This document shows positions 7,309 through 14,628 of a DNA stretch of 26,830 bases, piece after piece. The stretch lies in assembly GCA_964417785.1 (NCBI GenBank), contig CAYQJO010000034.1:1-26830 (forward strand). Reading direction: 5' to 3'. Under the pieces are notes generated by a model. The model had not been told where the DNA came from, searched no databases, and saw only the letters and a program-made list of their open reading frames with translations. The translations under genes and the position numbers were made by a program. This stretch comes from DAOTUL01 sp034437435 (GTDB lineage: Bacteria; Chloroflexota; Anaerolineae; Aggregatilineales; Phototrophicaceae). The number at the start of each line of letters is the position of its first letter. The first letter of the stretch is position 1.

Positions 7309-7455
7309 TTACCTCACACACCGCCATCGATGAGACTGTAGCATATAGCGACCGGCATCGTCCGAACCCGGCAAACTGCCGGCAAACAGGCGGACTTCGC
7401 CCTGGGTTATGCCGCAGATATTCAGTTTGTGGTTCAGATACCAGATCGCTGGCAT
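7309..7455 (-). CDS. 48-aa hypothetical protein coupled to the HTH gene
   Basis: The ATG at 7455 comes one base after the stop codon of the HTH gene and has AAAGG 8 nt upstream inside that gene, so the two are translationally coupled. The 48-residue product begins MPAIWYLNHKLNICG, contains QGEVRLFAGSLPGSDDAGRY and ends RWRCVR. It has two Cys residues, no membrane segment and no recognised family. It is too short for a usual ORF list; support comes from the ribosome site, tight coupling and a strong terminator just downstream (7241-7281). Confidence 0.55.
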   Translation of the reverse strand: MPAIWYLNHKLNICGITQGEVRLFAGSLPGSDDAGRYMLQSHRWRCVR

Positions 7456-7456
7456 T

Positions 7457-7672
7457 CTACGCGCCTTTCTCGACGGATGTATCGTTTAGCATCTCCAGGA
7501 TACTTTCGCCGGTGATAAACACCCGGCGCATCCCTTCAGGTTTGCTGATGCGGAGATGCCCCTTCTTGATGAGTCGCTTTAGTGTGCTGAGACTGATTCC
7601 CAGCGCTTCGGCGGCTTCTTGTCTCGAATATACAGCACCCGGTTCGATACGTGGTTTCGCTGCATTTTCCAT
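7457..7672 (-). CDS. excisionase-family helix-turn-helix protein
   Basis: 71 aa. Residues 14-63 form a MerR-like HTH_17 / excisionase-type domain: VYSRQEAAEALGISLSTLKRLIKKGHL, then RRVFITGESILEML as the wing and last helix. Such proteins bind DNA as transcription factors or as recombination directionality factors; with no integrase in the window a regulatory role is more likely. It leads a cassette of very small genes. AAAGGA lies 10 nt before the ATG. It is divergent from the pheS operon, and the 111 bp between the two transcription starts contain an imperfect inverted repeat that could be its operator. Confidence 0.85.
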   Translation of the reverse strand: MENAAKPRIEPGAVYSRQEAAEALGISLSTLKRLIKKGHLRISKPEGMRRVFITGESILEMLNDTSVEKGA

Positions 7673-7702
7673 AACAGAGTTATCCTTTACCTGCTAATTT
7701 TG

Positions 7703-7731
7703 ACCATAACACATATTATAATGGGCGTCAA
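7703..7731 (-). promoter_or_regulatory. promoter of the HTH small-gene cassette
   Basis: TTGACG (7726-7731) and TATGGT (7703-7708) lie 17 bp apart on the minus strand; the TG of an extended -10 precedes TATGGT. Expected start near 7696, leader about 24 nt. Confidence 0.6.
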
Positions 7732-7741
7732 GGGATTTAAG

Positions 7742-7785
7742 CAACCCTTAACTACTCTCAAGGGGTCACAGCGGGTTAGGGGTTG
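7742..7785. repeat. imperfect inverted repeat between divergent promoters
   Basis: CAACCCTTAAC (7742-7752) and GTTAGGGGTTG (7775-7785) are complementary at 10 of 11 positions, with centres 33 bp apart (three helical turns). The right arm touches the -35 box of the pheS promoter. Binding by the HTH protein is possible but only inferred. Confidence 0.35.
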
Positions 7786-7812
7786 ACAACATCGCAAAAA
7801 CCCAACCATAAT
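7783..7812 (+). promoter_or_regulatory. promoter of the pheS operon
   Basis: Perfect -35 TTGACA (7783-7788), 18-bp spacer, and CATAAT (7807-7812, 5 of 6 to consensus). Transcription would start near 7819, just before stem I of the T-box leader. Confidence 0.8.
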
Positions 7813-7818
7813 ATCGTG

Positions 7819-8097
7819 TGAAAGGCGATGACGGAGACAGTCTGCGACCCATACGCCAACAGGGAGCCGGATGCCATAGACTGAAAGCACCGGCAGGTTG
7901 TATCCGCAGAATTCCCTCCTGAGTGAGATGACATCATCTCCGCGCTGACGGGTGAACAAACTACACAGTTTTAGTAGTCCGCTCCGCTTCCCCGGCGTAA
8001 TTGGGTTTTTGAGTGGACGGCATATTGTGCCGTCAAACAGGGTGGTACCGCGGGAGATCGACGCTCTCGTCCCTGAATGGGACGGGGGCGTTTTTTG
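7819..8097 (+). promoter_or_regulatory. T-box riboswitch (tRNA-Phe responsive)
   Basis: This leader senses uncharged tRNA-Phe. Stem I can be built: GGAG (7833-7836) with CTCC (7916-7919) and TCTGCG (7841-7846) with CGCAGA (7905-7910) enclose an internal loop whose 3' side holds the specifier codon TTC (7912-7914, Phe). The distal stem GCCGG/CCGGC (7866-7870, 7890-7894) follows AGGGAG, the usual apical motif. A stem-II-like hairpin (7925-7940) and stem III (GACGGCA 8016-8022 with 8028-8034) come next. The T-box bulge TGGTACCGCG is at 8043-8052; its TGGT pairs with an ACCA tRNA end, matching the A73 discriminator of tRNA-Phe. The terminator (8061-8091) follows. High uncharged tRNA-Phe stabilises the antiterminator and switches the operon on. 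Confidence 0.95.
8061..8096 (+). terminator. T-box regulated terminator
   Basis: ACGCTCTCGTCCC (8061-8073) pairs with 8079-8091 through two G-U pairs around a 5-nt loop and runs into six T. The same left arm pairs with the T-box region in the antiterminator form, making the two states exclusive. Confidence 0.92.
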
Positions 8098-8116
8098 TTT
8101 GCATAAGGAGGTTAGA

Positions 8117-9136
8117 TTGCTGGAAAAACTTGAATCGCTGCGACAGACGGCCCTGGAAAAACTGGCGGCCATCGACACTACTGAGGACCTCAAAGCCTGG
8201 AACAGCCAGTACATCGGCAAGAAGGGTGAAATCACCGTGCTGCTGCGCAGTACCGGCCAGCTTCCAGCGGAGGAACGCCCGATATTTGGTAAGACCGCCA
8301 ACGAGGTCAAGTCGGTACTGGAAAACGCGCACGACCAGCGTGAGGCGTTGATCCGCGAGCAACTACTGGCCCGTGACCTGGAAGAAGGGGCCATTGATGT
8401 CACGCTGCCCGGACGCCCACGTCAGGTCGGCGGACTGCACCCATCGACCCAGGTATTGCGCCGCTTTTACTCGATCTGGGCGGATATGGGTTTCCAGGTG
8501 TTCCGCAGTCGGGAGGTAGAGACGGATGAATACAACTTCCAGTTGCTCAATTTCCCGCCCGACCACCCGGCCCGCGATATGCAGGATACGTTCTACACCA
8601 AAAAGTCCAATGTAATTCTGCGCACGCACACATCGCCGGGGCAGATTCGGGCGATGCAGGCATTGGGCGAGAATGGCACCCAGCCAATCCGCGTGATTCT
8701 GCCGGGGATGTGCTTCCGCTATGAACAGGTCACGGCTCGCAGTGAAATCCAATTCAATCAGGTAGAAGGACTGGCTATCGGGCGCAACATCCGCATGAGC
8801 GACCTGAAAGGCACCATCACCGAATTCGCCCGCCGGATGTATGGCGACGATGTGCAAATTCGCTTCCGCGCCTCTTACTTCCCCTTCACCGAACCGAGCA
8901 TGGAAGTGGACATTTCCAGCCCGGATGCTCGTCTGACCAAAGGCACAGGTTGGGTGGAAATCGCGGGGTCGGGTATGGTGCATCCGGAAGTCCTCAAGAA
9001 CGGCGGTTATGATCCTGCCGAGTGGAGCGGTTTCGCTTTTGGCATGGGACCAGAGCGCGTGATTATGCGCAAGCACAGCATCAGCGACATTCGCTACTTC
9101 TGGGGCAATGATTTGCGTTTCCTGGAACAGTTTTAA
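8117..9136 (+). CDS. pheS: phenylalanine-tRNA ligase alpha subunit
   Basis: 339 aa, the usual length. Charges tRNA-Phe with phenylalanine in the cytoplasm as an alpha2-beta2 tetramer with PheT. Residues 1-85 form the N-terminal coiled-coil tRNA-binding arm. The class II catalytic core follows: motif 2 around FRYEQVTARSEIQFNQVEG, and motif 3 near the C terminus, where GFAFGMGPER is followed by the typical ending DLRFLEQF. The start is a TTG at 8117 with a perfect AAGGAGGT 4 nt upstream, just after the T-box terminator; the open frame back to 7952 runs through the riboswitch and is not coding. The SGNH hydrolase gene begins 5 nt after the stop. Confidence 0.97.
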   Translation: MLEKLESLRQTALEKLAAIDTTEDLKAWNSQYIGKKGEITVLLRSTGQLPAEERPIFGKTANEVKSVLENAHDQREALIREQLLARDLEEGAIDVTLPGRPRQVGGLHPSTQVLRRFYSIWADMGFQVFRSREVETDEYNFQLLNFPPDHPARDMQDTFYTKKSNVILRTHTSPGQIRAMQALGENGTQPIRVILPGMCFRYEQVTARSEIQFNQVEGLAIGRNIRMSDLKGTITEFARRMYGDDVQIRFRASYFPFTEPSMEVDISSPDARLTKGTGWVEIAGSGMVHPEVLKNGGYDPAEWSGFAFGMGPERVIMRKHSISDIRYFWGNDLRFLEQF

Positions 9137-9141
9137 AGGGC

Positions 9142-10431
9142 ATGTCCGAACAGGCGCGGACGCTCGTCAGGCAGCTAACGGCTGCATTCGGTGTATTGCT
9201 CATCGTGCTGGCTGGACTGGCAGCCCTGATGCATCATCGGGAGGATACTCCGGTTTTTCATCTGGGGCTGCTGGTTGTCCTCGGTCTGCTGATTATCGGA
9301 GCCGGTATCGGCGGTTCACGATACAACTTTGTCATGCGCGGGACGCTGCTGGTCTTTATCAACACCTTCCTGTGCCTGTTCTCGATTGAGGCCGCATCGT
9401 TCTTGTTTCTGGTCTTCACCGGTATGGATGCGCCAGACGAACCCATCGGACGTGAAAACACCGCCTACTACCAGACACAGGATTGGGGTGAGGCTTACTG
9501 GCAGGAGTTTTCGCTGGATGTGGATTACACACCCTTTGTCGGCTGGCGGCGGCGACCGTTCACCGGCGAGACTATCAACGTCGGGCGCGACGGGCTGCGG
9601 GAGACACCGGACGCGGACTGCCAGGATGGCGCTTACCGGGTTTATATGTTCGGCGGTTCGACTATCTGGGGAACAGGTGCGCCGGATTGGTATACCATCC
9701 CATCCTTCGTCCAACGGATGCTGGCCGAAGAACGGGATACCCCGGTCTGCGTGGTCAACTATGGTGAGAGCGCATTTGTCTCGACCCAGGGCGTAATCCA
9801 GTTGATGATCGCCTTGCAGCATGAGCCGGTACCTGATCTGGTTATCTTTTATGACGGAATCAACGATGTCATCGCCGCCGACCAGAGCGGTCAGGCTGGC
9901 GGGCATCAGAATCAGGGGCAAATCCGAAGCCGTTTCAACGGTGAGATTCAGGTCCCGTTTGAGGATTTGCCCGACGCGGTGAAGCTGGCGTCTATGCTGG
10001 TGCCGGATGAGGATAACGAGGTCGAAGCGACGGTTCCCGACAGCGAAGCAGACGGTTCCATCGCAGAGAACGATCTGGGACGCGCCATTGTGGAACACTA
10101 CCTGGACAACTACGATCTGGTGAGCGCCTGGGCCGATCAATACGGTTTCGCGTTTTACTTTTTCTGGCAGCCGGTTCTGGTCGTCGGTGATAAGCCATTG
10201 ACGCCGGAAGAAGCACAGTTGAAAGACAATACAGGTGCGAGTCTATCGGCGCTGATGACGGCAACTTACGCCGAAATCGCCCAGGTTGTCGGCGATTACA
10301 GTCAGTTTCATGACATCAGTCGCGTGCTGGATGCAGAAGAAGACTGGCTCTGGATCGACTTCTCACATATCACACCACCCGGCAACAAGATGGTTGCGCA
10401 GGAAATGCTGCGGATCATAGGGGAGAGCTAG
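9142..10431 (+). CDS. membrane-anchored SGNH/GDSL hydrolase (first copy)
   Basis: 429 aa. Three N-terminal hydrophobic helices (about 11-30, 39-57, 66-94) are followed by an SGNH hydrolase domain with all four blocks: FGGST with nucleophile Ser173, Gly208 in NYGES, GIND with Asn241, and DFSH (Asp406, His409). SGNH enzymes cleave or transfer acyl esters on lipids, sugars or cell-wall polymers; the substrate here is not known. The catalytic domain should lie on one face of the membrane, probably outside. The start lies 5 nt after the pheS stop; the only ribosome-like sequence (AAAGGG) is very close to the ATG, so coupling to pheS translation or a later start is possible. It is followed without spacing by a paralogue. 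Confidence 0.87.
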   Translation: MSEQARTLVRQLTAAFGVLLIVLAGLAALMHHREDTPVFHLGLLVVLGLLIIGAGIGGSRYNFVMRGTLLVFINTFLCLFSIEAASFLFLVFTGMDAPDEPIGRENTAYYQTQDWGEAYWQEFSLDVDYTPFVGWRRRPFTGETINVGRDGLRETPDADCQDGAYRVYMFGGSTIWGTGAPDWYTIPSFVQRMLAEERDTPVCVVNYGESAFVSTQGVIQLMIALQHEPVPDLVIFYDGINDVIAADQSGQAGGHQNQGQIRSRFNGEIQVPFEDLPDAVKLASMLVPDEDNEVEATVPDSEADGSIAENDLGRAIVEHYLDNYDLVSAWADQYGFAFYFFWQPVLVVGDKPLTPEEAQLKDNTGASLSALMTATYAEIAQVVGDYSQFHDISRVLDAEEDWLWIDFSHITPPGNKMVAQEMLRIIGES

Positions 10432-11760
10432 ATGTCAACGACCACTACCGCCAGCCAGATTATGCTAGGACTGCTTGGTACGGGCATTGTCGCCATTGCG
10501 CTGATGTCCGACCAGCTTGAAATGGTCGGATACGAACCCGGCAGTGTCGGCCAGTTTATCTTGATCGGAATCGGTTTGCTGCTGGTGGTGCTGGCAGCAT
10601 TTGGCAATCACATCACCGGGGCGGTCTTCGTCGATGCTTACGGCAAAACCGCACTCATCGTGTTCAATACCTTGCTCTTTTTGCTGGTGGTGGAACTGGC
10701 TATCATATCGGCATTTAATGTGATCAAAATTATGAGCGGCGCGGAGTTTGTGCCATCGAACGAAGCGCTGTCATTTCGCGGTGATGAACCCTGGTATGAT
10801 GACTATGGTGAGGACATCCGCGAACTGGACCGGCATGGCCGATATGTGCCATATGCGCTGTGGGGTCACACCGCCATGACGGGCGAGGCCATCAACATCA
10901 ACGATGATGGCACCCGCAGCGTCCCCGGTGCAAGCTGCGCCAACGACGCTTATCGTGTGTTCGCCTATGGTGGCTCGACCATGTGGGGGGTGGGCGCACC
11001 CGACTGGGAGACCATACCGGCTTACCTTCAGCAATCGCTGGAGGTAACACTGGAAGATCGGCCCGTGTGCGTGGTCAACTTCGGCCAGATGTCGTATGTC
11101 TCGACACAGGGTGTTATCCTGTTGATGCGGTCGCTGCAATCCGGTACCGTGCCTGATCTCGTGATCTTCTACGATGGAATCAACGATGTCATCGCCGCTC
11201 GCCAGACCGGTGATCCGGGAGCGCACCGCAATATGGGAGTTTTCACCGGCATCTTCAACAACTCGGATGAGAGCAGCAGCAGCCATCCACTGGTCCGGTG
11301 GCTGCGCGGCACCTACACATTCCGGTTTGTCGATGCTCTGGTTGAGGAGTCAGAAGAAGCCAGCACTGACGAAACGCCAGCCAGCCAACCGCAGGACGAA
11401 CCGAGTCTGGCCGAAGGTGTCGTCGATGCCTATCTGGCGAACTACCAGATTGTCGCCGGTATGGCCGACGCATTCGGCTTCGACTACCGGTTTTTCTGGC
11501 AGCCAACAGCGATTGAAGGTAACAAACCTCTGACCGAGGAGGAGCGTATGATGACCCGCATACCACCCACCGATCTGCGCCGACTCTACGACGAGACCTA
11601 TGGCCTGGTCCGAGAGATCGCGCCGGAGTATGAAAATCTGTACTACATCGCCGACGTCTTCGATACCGTTGAGGACCCGGTCTATATCGACTACCATCAC
11701 CTGACATCGCAAGGCAATCAGATCGTTGCCGGGCGTATGATCGAAGTGATCGCACAGTAA
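10432..11760 (+). CDS. membrane-anchored SGNH/GDSL hydrolase (second copy)
   Basis: 442 aa, clearly a tandem duplicate of the gene before it: both share GGST-x-WG-x-GAPDW-x-TIP, VSTQGVI, PDLVIFYDGINDVIAA and a C-terminal DxxH. Here Ser182 is the likely nucleophile, GIND holds the oxyanion Asn, and Asp420/His423 close the triad. Three hydrophobic helices (about 10-27, 41-58, 74-96) anchor it. A Ser/Glu-rich insert near residues 280-325 replaces a shorter loop of the first copy. The ATG directly abuts the TAG of the first copy with GGGGAGAG upstream. It lies 16 nt before pheT, so it is part of the T-box-controlled transcript. Confidence 0.87.
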   Translation: MSTTTTASQIMLGLLGTGIVAIALMSDQLEMVGYEPGSVGQFILIGIGLLLVVLAAFGNHITGAVFVDAYGKTALIVFNTLLFLLVVELAIISAFNVIKIMSGAEFVPSNEALSFRGDEPWYDDYGEDIRELDRHGRYVPYALWGHTAMTGEAININDDGTRSVPGASCANDAYRVFAYGGSTMWGVGAPDWETIPAYLQQSLEVTLEDRPVCVVNFGQMSYVSTQGVILLMRSLQSGTVPDLVIFYDGINDVIAARQTGDPGAHRNMGVFTGIFNNSDESSSSHPLVRWLRGTYTFRFVDALVEESEEASTDETPASQPQDEPSLAEGVVDAYLANYQIVAGMADAFGFDYRFFWQPTAIEGNKPLTEEERMMTRIPPTDLRRLYDETYGLVREIAPEYENLYYIADVFDTVEDPVYIDYHHLTSQGNQIVAGRMIEVIAQ

Positions 11761-11776
11761 TGAGGAGCTAGCATCG

Positions 11777-14347
11777 ATGCTTGTACCCGTATCCTGGTTG
11801 AAAGACTACGTTGAAATCGACATCCCGGTCGAGGTCCTGGCGGAACGCCTGACACTGGCCGGATTAGAGGTCGCACACCTGAACTACATCGGTATCCCCC
11901 AGGCCCATATCGAAGGAGTCCGCTGGCCTGAGTCGCATCATCTGGTGTGGGATCGAGAAAAAATCCTGTTCGCTGCCATCCGTGAGGTGAAATCCCATCC
12001 AGACGCCGACCGACTTGTGCTGGCGATGGTCGATTATGGTGGCGACGAACTCGAACAATGTGTCACCGGTGCGCCCAATCTGTTCGCATACAAGGATCAG
12101 GGCGAGCTTGAAAACCCGTTGTGGACGGCATTCGCCGCTGAAGGTGCTGAAGTCTGGGACGGTCACAGCGATGAGCCGAAGCGCATGATCCTGAAGGGAC
12201 GCGAACTGCGCGGCATCTATAACAAGAGCATGGTTTGTTCGGAGAAAGAACTCGGAATCAGTGATGAACATGAAGGCGTCATCCTGATGGAGGAACCGCC
12301 GCGCAAACCAGATGGCGATCCATTCGCGCCAGGGACACCCCTTCAGGATGTGCTGGGCGATGTGGTCCTGGACATCGAACTGACGCCCAACCTGGGCCGC
12401 TGTTTCAGCATGTTCGGCGTGGCGCGTGAGGTGGCCGCTTTGCTGGATAAGCAGATCAAATACCCATCTTTCGATTATCTGGCTGAGGGCGCTCCCATCG
12501 CAGGTACGGTAGACATCGACATCCGCGAGCCGGAACTCAACCCGCGCTTCACACTGGCGCTGCTGCGTAACACAAAAGTGCAGCCCTCACCCCGGTGGAT
12601 GCAGCGGCGTCTGAAACTGGTCGGCCAGCGGCCTATCAACAACATCGTCGATGTGACCAACTACATCACGTTCGAGATCGGCCAGCCGCTCCACGCTTTC
12701 GATTACGATAAGCTGGTGGAACGCAACAAGGGCGAGATACCGACCATCATCACACGCCTGCCGGAAACCGGCGAAACACTGGAAACGCTGGATGAGGTCA
12801 AGCGTCAACTGCAACCGTACAATATTCTGGTGTGCGACACACAGGGTGTCCTCAGCCTGGGCGGATTGATCGGTGGTGCGGAAACCGAGATCGGCGACAC
12901 GACGACCAACGTGCTGCTGGAAGCGGCGAACTGGAACTTCATCAACATCCGCAAAACCATGCAATCGCAGAAGGTCTTCACCGATGCCGGGACTCGCTTC
13001 AGCCGGGGTGTCCATCCGAGTCAGGCAATTCTGGGACTCCAGCGCGGGATCGAGTTAATGCGCCAGACCGGCGGCGGTGCCATCGCCAAAGGGGTTATCG
13101 ACAAGTACCCCCTGCCACCGGAGCCGGTCAAGATTGACCTGCCGGTCGCTTTCGTGCGCCGGCTGACGGGGATGGACTTCGCCGTTGAAGATGCTGCCGA
13201 CATTCTGAACCGGCTGCAATTCGATGTGACGATCAACAGTGATATGCTGCATGTGATCGTCCCCGATCATCGTATGGACATCAGCACCGGCGATACCGGT
13301 CTGGCCGATCTGGTCGAGGAGATCGTGCGCATTTACGGTTACGACGCCATACCCAACACCATCATGGCCGATGAAATGCCGCCGCAGTGGGCCAATATCC
13401 AGCTTGAGCGCGAGGAACGGGTGCGTGATTTGCTGGTGGCGCTGGGCTTGCGCGAGACCATCAGCTACCGCTTCACCGCGCCAGAGCGCGAGGCGCTGCT
13501 GCTGGCAGGTGTTGGTTCGACCCCCTGGACTGAACAGCCTTATGTCGAAATTGCCAATCCCAACGCACCGGAAAAGCGCGTTTTGCGCCGGACTCTGTTA
13601 ATCAGCCTGCTGGAAAACGCCATCACCAACCGCCGCTACCATGCCCGGCAGCAGATTTTCGAAATCGGCAATGTATTCCACGACCGTCCGGACGCCGAAC
13701 TCCCGGCAGAGCCGAGCAAACTTGGGCTGCTGATGACCGGTCCGCGTGCAATCTCGTCGTGGATGGGTGATGACCAGCCAGGCAACATCGATTTCTACGA
13801 TCTTAAGGGGGTGGTCGAGGATATCCTGGACGGTCTGCAAGTGACCGGCATTGCATATGAGCGGACCGACGACGCCAGTTTCCATCCAGGCCGGTCGGCG
13901 CTGGTGTCGGCTAACGGTGAGGTAATCGGCACCTTCGGTGAACTCCACCCGCGTGTGGCCGAAGCATTTGGATTCGAGGACACAACACTGCTGGCAGCAG
14001 AATTCGATCTGGACACCCTGACCGGCAATACCAATGAGAGTTTCCCGCTGCGCCATCTGCCGGTCACACCGGCGGTCCTGGAAGACATCGCGCTGGTGGT
14101 AGCGGAAGATGTCCCCGCCGCTGACGTGGAGGCAGTCATCGTAAAAGCCGGCGGCGACCTGCTCAAAGAGGTCAGGCTGTTCGATGTCTACCAGGGCGAG
14201 CCGATCCCGGCAGGCCACAAGAGTCTGGCTTACAATCTGGTTTACCAGACAGACGAGCGTACCCTGAAAGACAAAGACGTCGCCCGGCTGCGTAAGAAGA
14301 TCATCGGGGCTGCCGAGAAGCAACTGGGCGCTAAACTCAGAGCATAG
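11777..14347 (+). CDS. pheT: phenylalanine-tRNA ligase beta subunit
   Basis: 856 aa, about 50 longer than the typical bacterial PheT. Domain order is complete: N-terminal B1, tRNA-binding EMAP-like fold (about 60-205, starting ILFAAIREVKSHPDADRL), B3/B4 editing domain (about 240-430, containing NNIVDVTNYI and GQPLHAFDYDKL), B5 DNA-binding-like domain (about 445-515), catalytic-like core and the C-terminal anticodon-binding FDX-ACB domain (about 762-856). It forms the tetramer with PheS, binds the anticodon and hydrolyses mischarged Tyr-tRNA-Phe. GAGGAG lies 9 nt upstream of the ATG. The gene is separated from pheS by two hydrolase genes but on the same strand without any terminator in between. 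Confidence 0.97.
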   Translation: MLVPVSWLKDYVEIDIPVEVLAERLTLAGLEVAHLNYIGIPQAHIEGVRWPESHHLVWDREKILFAAIREVKSHPDADRLVLAMVDYGGDELEQCVTGAPNLFAYKDQGELENPLWTAFAAEGAEVWDGHSDEPKRMILKGRELRGIYNKSMVCSEKELGISDEHEGVILMEEPPRKPDGDPFAPGTPLQDVLGDVVLDIELTPNLGRCFSMFGVAREVAALLDKQIKYPSFDYLAEGAPIAGTVDIDIREPELNPRFTLALLRNTKVQPSPRWMQRRLKLVGQRPINNIVDVTNYITFEIGQPLHAFDYDKLVERNKGEIPTIITRLPETGETLETLDEVKRQLQPYNILVCDTQGVLSLGGLIGGAETEIGDTTTNVLLEAANWNFINIRKTMQSQKVFTDAGTRFSRGVHPSQAILGLQRGIELMRQTGGGAIAKGVIDKYPLPPEPVKIDLPVAFVRRLTGMDFAVEDAADILNRLQFDVTINSDMLHVIVPDHRMDISTGDTGLADLVEEIVRIYGYDAIPNTIMADEMPPQWANIQLEREERVRDLLVALGLRETISYRFTAPEREALLLAGVGSTPWTEQPYVEIANPNAPEKRVLRRTLLISLLENAITNRRYHARQQIFEIGNVFHDRPDAELPAEPSKLGLLMTGPRAISSWMGDDQPGNIDFYDLKGVVEDILDGLQVTGIAYERTDDASFHPGRSALVSANGEVIGTFGELHPRVAEAFGFEDTTLLAAEFDLDTLTGNTNESFPLRHLPVTPAVLEDIALVVAEDVPAADVEAVIVKAGGDLLKEVRLFDVYQGEPIPAGHKSLAYNLVYQTDERTLKDKDVARLRKKIIGAAEKQLGAKLRA

Positions 14348-14482
14348 ATTTTGCTCTAAATTTGCTCCAAGCTTCAGCTAATGTCACTGCGGCATTATAT
14401 GGCACATAAAGAAGATAAATGCGCTGTCAACGTTGTGAAGTTTAGACCCCCTGCCTCCCAGCGATGATAGTGTAAAACCTTC

Positions 14483-14524
14483 AACGGACACGTTCCTCCC
14501 CCTAGCGTGTCCGTTTAATTTTTG
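14483..14524 (+). terminator. intrinsic terminator of the pheS-pheT operon
   Basis: A perfect 10-bp stem AACGGACACG (14483-14492) with 14506-14515, a 13-nt C-rich loop, then TAATTTTTG. It lies 136 nt after pheT; the stretch between (14348-14482) shows no gene and only a short direct repeat (TTTGCTC). Confidence 0.8.
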
Positions 14525-14527
14525 CCT

Positions 14528-14557
14528 GTTACATTGCGAAACATTTTGGTGTATACT
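14528..14557 (+). promoter_or_regulatory. candidate promoter of a short transcript
   Basis: GTTACA (14528-14533), 18-bp spacer, TATACT (14552-14557). It points at the hairpin at 14597-14628 with no ORF between, which suggests a small RNA of about 65 nt. Confidence 0.4.
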
Positions 14558-14563
14558 GGGTAA

Positions 14564-14628
14564 TAAGTCAGTGATGATGACTTTCCCCCCTTAAGCAAAG
14601 GACACGTTATGTGTCCTTTACGTTTTTA
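14564..14628 (+). ncRNA. possible small RNA between pheT and the lipoprotein gene
   Basis: A candidate only. From the predicted start near 14564 the RNA would hold a small GTCA...TGAC hairpin, an unpaired CTTTCCCCCCTT stretch able to pair with Shine-Dalgarno sequences, and a terminator hairpin. Its 3' end overlaps the last codons of the opposite-strand lipoprotein gene. The alternative is that this is simply the shared 3' region of two convergent transcripts. Confidence 0.3.
14597..14628 (+). terminator. terminator hairpin between convergent genes
   Basis: AAAGGACAC (14597-14605) and GTGTCCTTT (14611-14619) form a perfect 9-bp stem with a 5-nt loop, followed on the plus strand by ACG and five T. 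On the minus strand the stem begins at the stop codon of the lipoprotein gene but has no T-run, so it is mainly a plus-strand terminator. GGACACG is shared with the terminator after pheT. Confidence 0.65.

Noticed and set aside
7457..7672. Recombination directionality factor of a mobile element
   Set aside because: No integrase, attachment-site repeats or tRNA gene nearby; the HTH fold is equally used by ordinary regulators.
7952..8116. In-frame N-terminal extension of pheS
   Set aside because: It runs through the T-box antiterminator and terminator and has no homology to PheS; the TTG at 8117 has a perfect ribosome site.
7687..8403. Minus-strand 238-aa Ser/Arg-rich frame over the T-box
   Set aside because: Low-complexity shadow across two promoters and the riboswitch, no plausible protein features.
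8363..9076. 237-aa antisense frame opposite pheS
   Set aside because: Mirror of the GC-skewed pheS codons, no ribosome site, no family signature. Similar antisense frames at 1686-2765, 9316-10140, 13598-14323, 18096-19061 and 21149-22126 are rejected for the same reason.
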